DNA from: Paraglomus occultum
Taxonomy: Eukaryota; Glomeromycota; Glomeromycetes; Paraglomerales; Paraglomeraceae
Assembly (NCBI GenBank): GCA_910592205.1
Contig: CAJVPJ010000572.1
Span: 1-21,668, forward strand
DNA: 21,668 nucleotides
Direction: 5' to 3'
Positions 20,968 to 21,668 of this stretch are shown piece by piece. Both the position numbers and the translations under genes were made by a program. The notes under the pieces are model-generated. The model was not told the DNA's origin, did no database searches, and saw only the letters and a list, made by a program, of their open reading frames with translations. Positions within the stretch are counted from its first letter, which is position 1. The number at the start of each line of letters is the position of its first letter.

Positions 20968-21597
20968 ATCATTTGGGCTTAAACCCAAGTGCGCAATTAC
21001 ACCAAATTTCAGCAAGCAATTACTTTGATAAGCTGTCATCAGCCAGAATTTGGAAAAAAAAAGTTTGCTAAATTACACAGGGTTTCAATTCTGTCTAAAC
21101 CTGAACAAGATGCATTTCTAATGGCACCCACGGAGTCGAAGGAAAATTAAATAGGGTAATTTTGATTTGAATTAGTCGGGATAAACGTCACTTGCACTAT
21201 TCGAAAATTAATTAAGCAATAATTGTTTACAATATTAATTACAGACTCTCATTCCGCTATTTGTGTAATTAGTCAACGAATATTTTACAGCTTAAATGAG
21301 CGGTCGTTACAACTTAAGTGAATCGTTTATGCCGAAACCTTTACAACTTGTATGCGAGCCGTTTTATAGGTATATCCGGTTAATTAATATTCAAGACGAA
21401 AAAAAAATGATTTCAAAAGTTGTTTATTTTATAATCCGATTAAAACATCTTATTAACGCAATTATTATTAATCATGAGTGGTTCGACGATAGAATATGAT
21501 CTACTCATATATATTTTCTGACACAAAAATAAAATTAAGAACGAAGTTAAGTATAGCGTTGTACTGACACTGAAAATCGTCACGAAATGACAATGTT
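20968..21597. other. Non-coding AT-rich stretch
   Basis: A 67-codon plus frame at 21296-21499 starts with an ATG but has no motif, an Ile/Asn-rich end and no splice context. I see no supported gene. Confidence 0.35.
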
Positions 21598-21654
21598 CTG
21601 ACCCAAATCGAAATCTGACCCAATTCGGAATAGGGTCGACCCAAATCGAAATAA
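21598..21654. repeat. Short repeat cluster cut by the window edge
   Basis: Three imperfect copies of TGACCCAAATCGAAAT, at 21599, 21616 and 21637 (the last starting CGACCC), with a GGGTCGACCC palindrome at 21633-21642. This resembles the subterminal repeat arms of the other elements here and may be the left end of a third family. Confidence 0.5.
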
Positions 21655-21668
21655 GCTCAGAGTGATAT

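Noticed and set aside
20675-20968. 97-codon minus-strand frame
   Set aside because: It lies mostly across the second MITE copy, and its sequence follows the repeat.

Overview
The window reads as nuclear DNA of a filamentous fungus, most likely an early-diverging AT-rich lineage such as Glomeromycotina or another Mucoromycota. Three things point there. A complete velvet-domain gene is present, and that family is restricted to fungi. An ankyrin gene resembles Avo2, the fungal TORC2 subunit. Genes are sparse, AT-rich and split by many short GT-AG introns, mostly 50-200 nt. Composition by eye is about one third GC. No tRNA, rRNA, CRISPR array or prokaryotic operon signal was seen. The placement below kingdom level is inference.

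Layout: (1) 1-1836 is mostly non-coding, with one tentative minus-strand exon at 832-965. (2) 1837-3255 (+) is an eight-exon Avo2-like ankyrin gene, fully reconstructed. (3) 3256-9127 is a long gene-poor AT-rich stretch with a degraded inverted-repeat element (about 3660-3945), microsatellites and two weak exon candidates (6823-7064 minus, 8254-8360 plus). (4) 9159-10637 (-) is a five-exon VelB-like velvet regulator, fully reconstructed. (5) 10638-11221 is a divergent intergenic promoter region leading to a tentative three-exon plus-strand gene at 11222-11917. (6) 12309-15385 is AT-rich, with a 69-nt palindrome. (7) 15386-16893 is a coding-like zone with an unidentified plus-strand gene (16018-16893, partly resolved) and competing coding-like frames on the minus strand. 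(8) 16894-21668 is repeat-rich: two copies of one MITE-like family in opposite orientation (17684-17938 with a 5-bp target duplication, and 20796-20967), a foldback inverted repeat (about 18870-19125) whose motif recurs at 3.66-3.95 kb, and a truncated repeat at the right edge.

The two firm genes are signalling and regulatory proteins: a probable TORC2 accessory subunit and a velvet transcription regulator linked to development and secondary metabolism. Nothing ties them into one pathway. I do not see strong evidence for an undescribed system. The most unusual structures are two unrelated non-autonomous repeat families that both carry 15-17-bp tandem motifs inside their inverted arms. Many short open frames here are expected by chance in AT-rich DNA, so exon candidates without a recognised family have low confidence.
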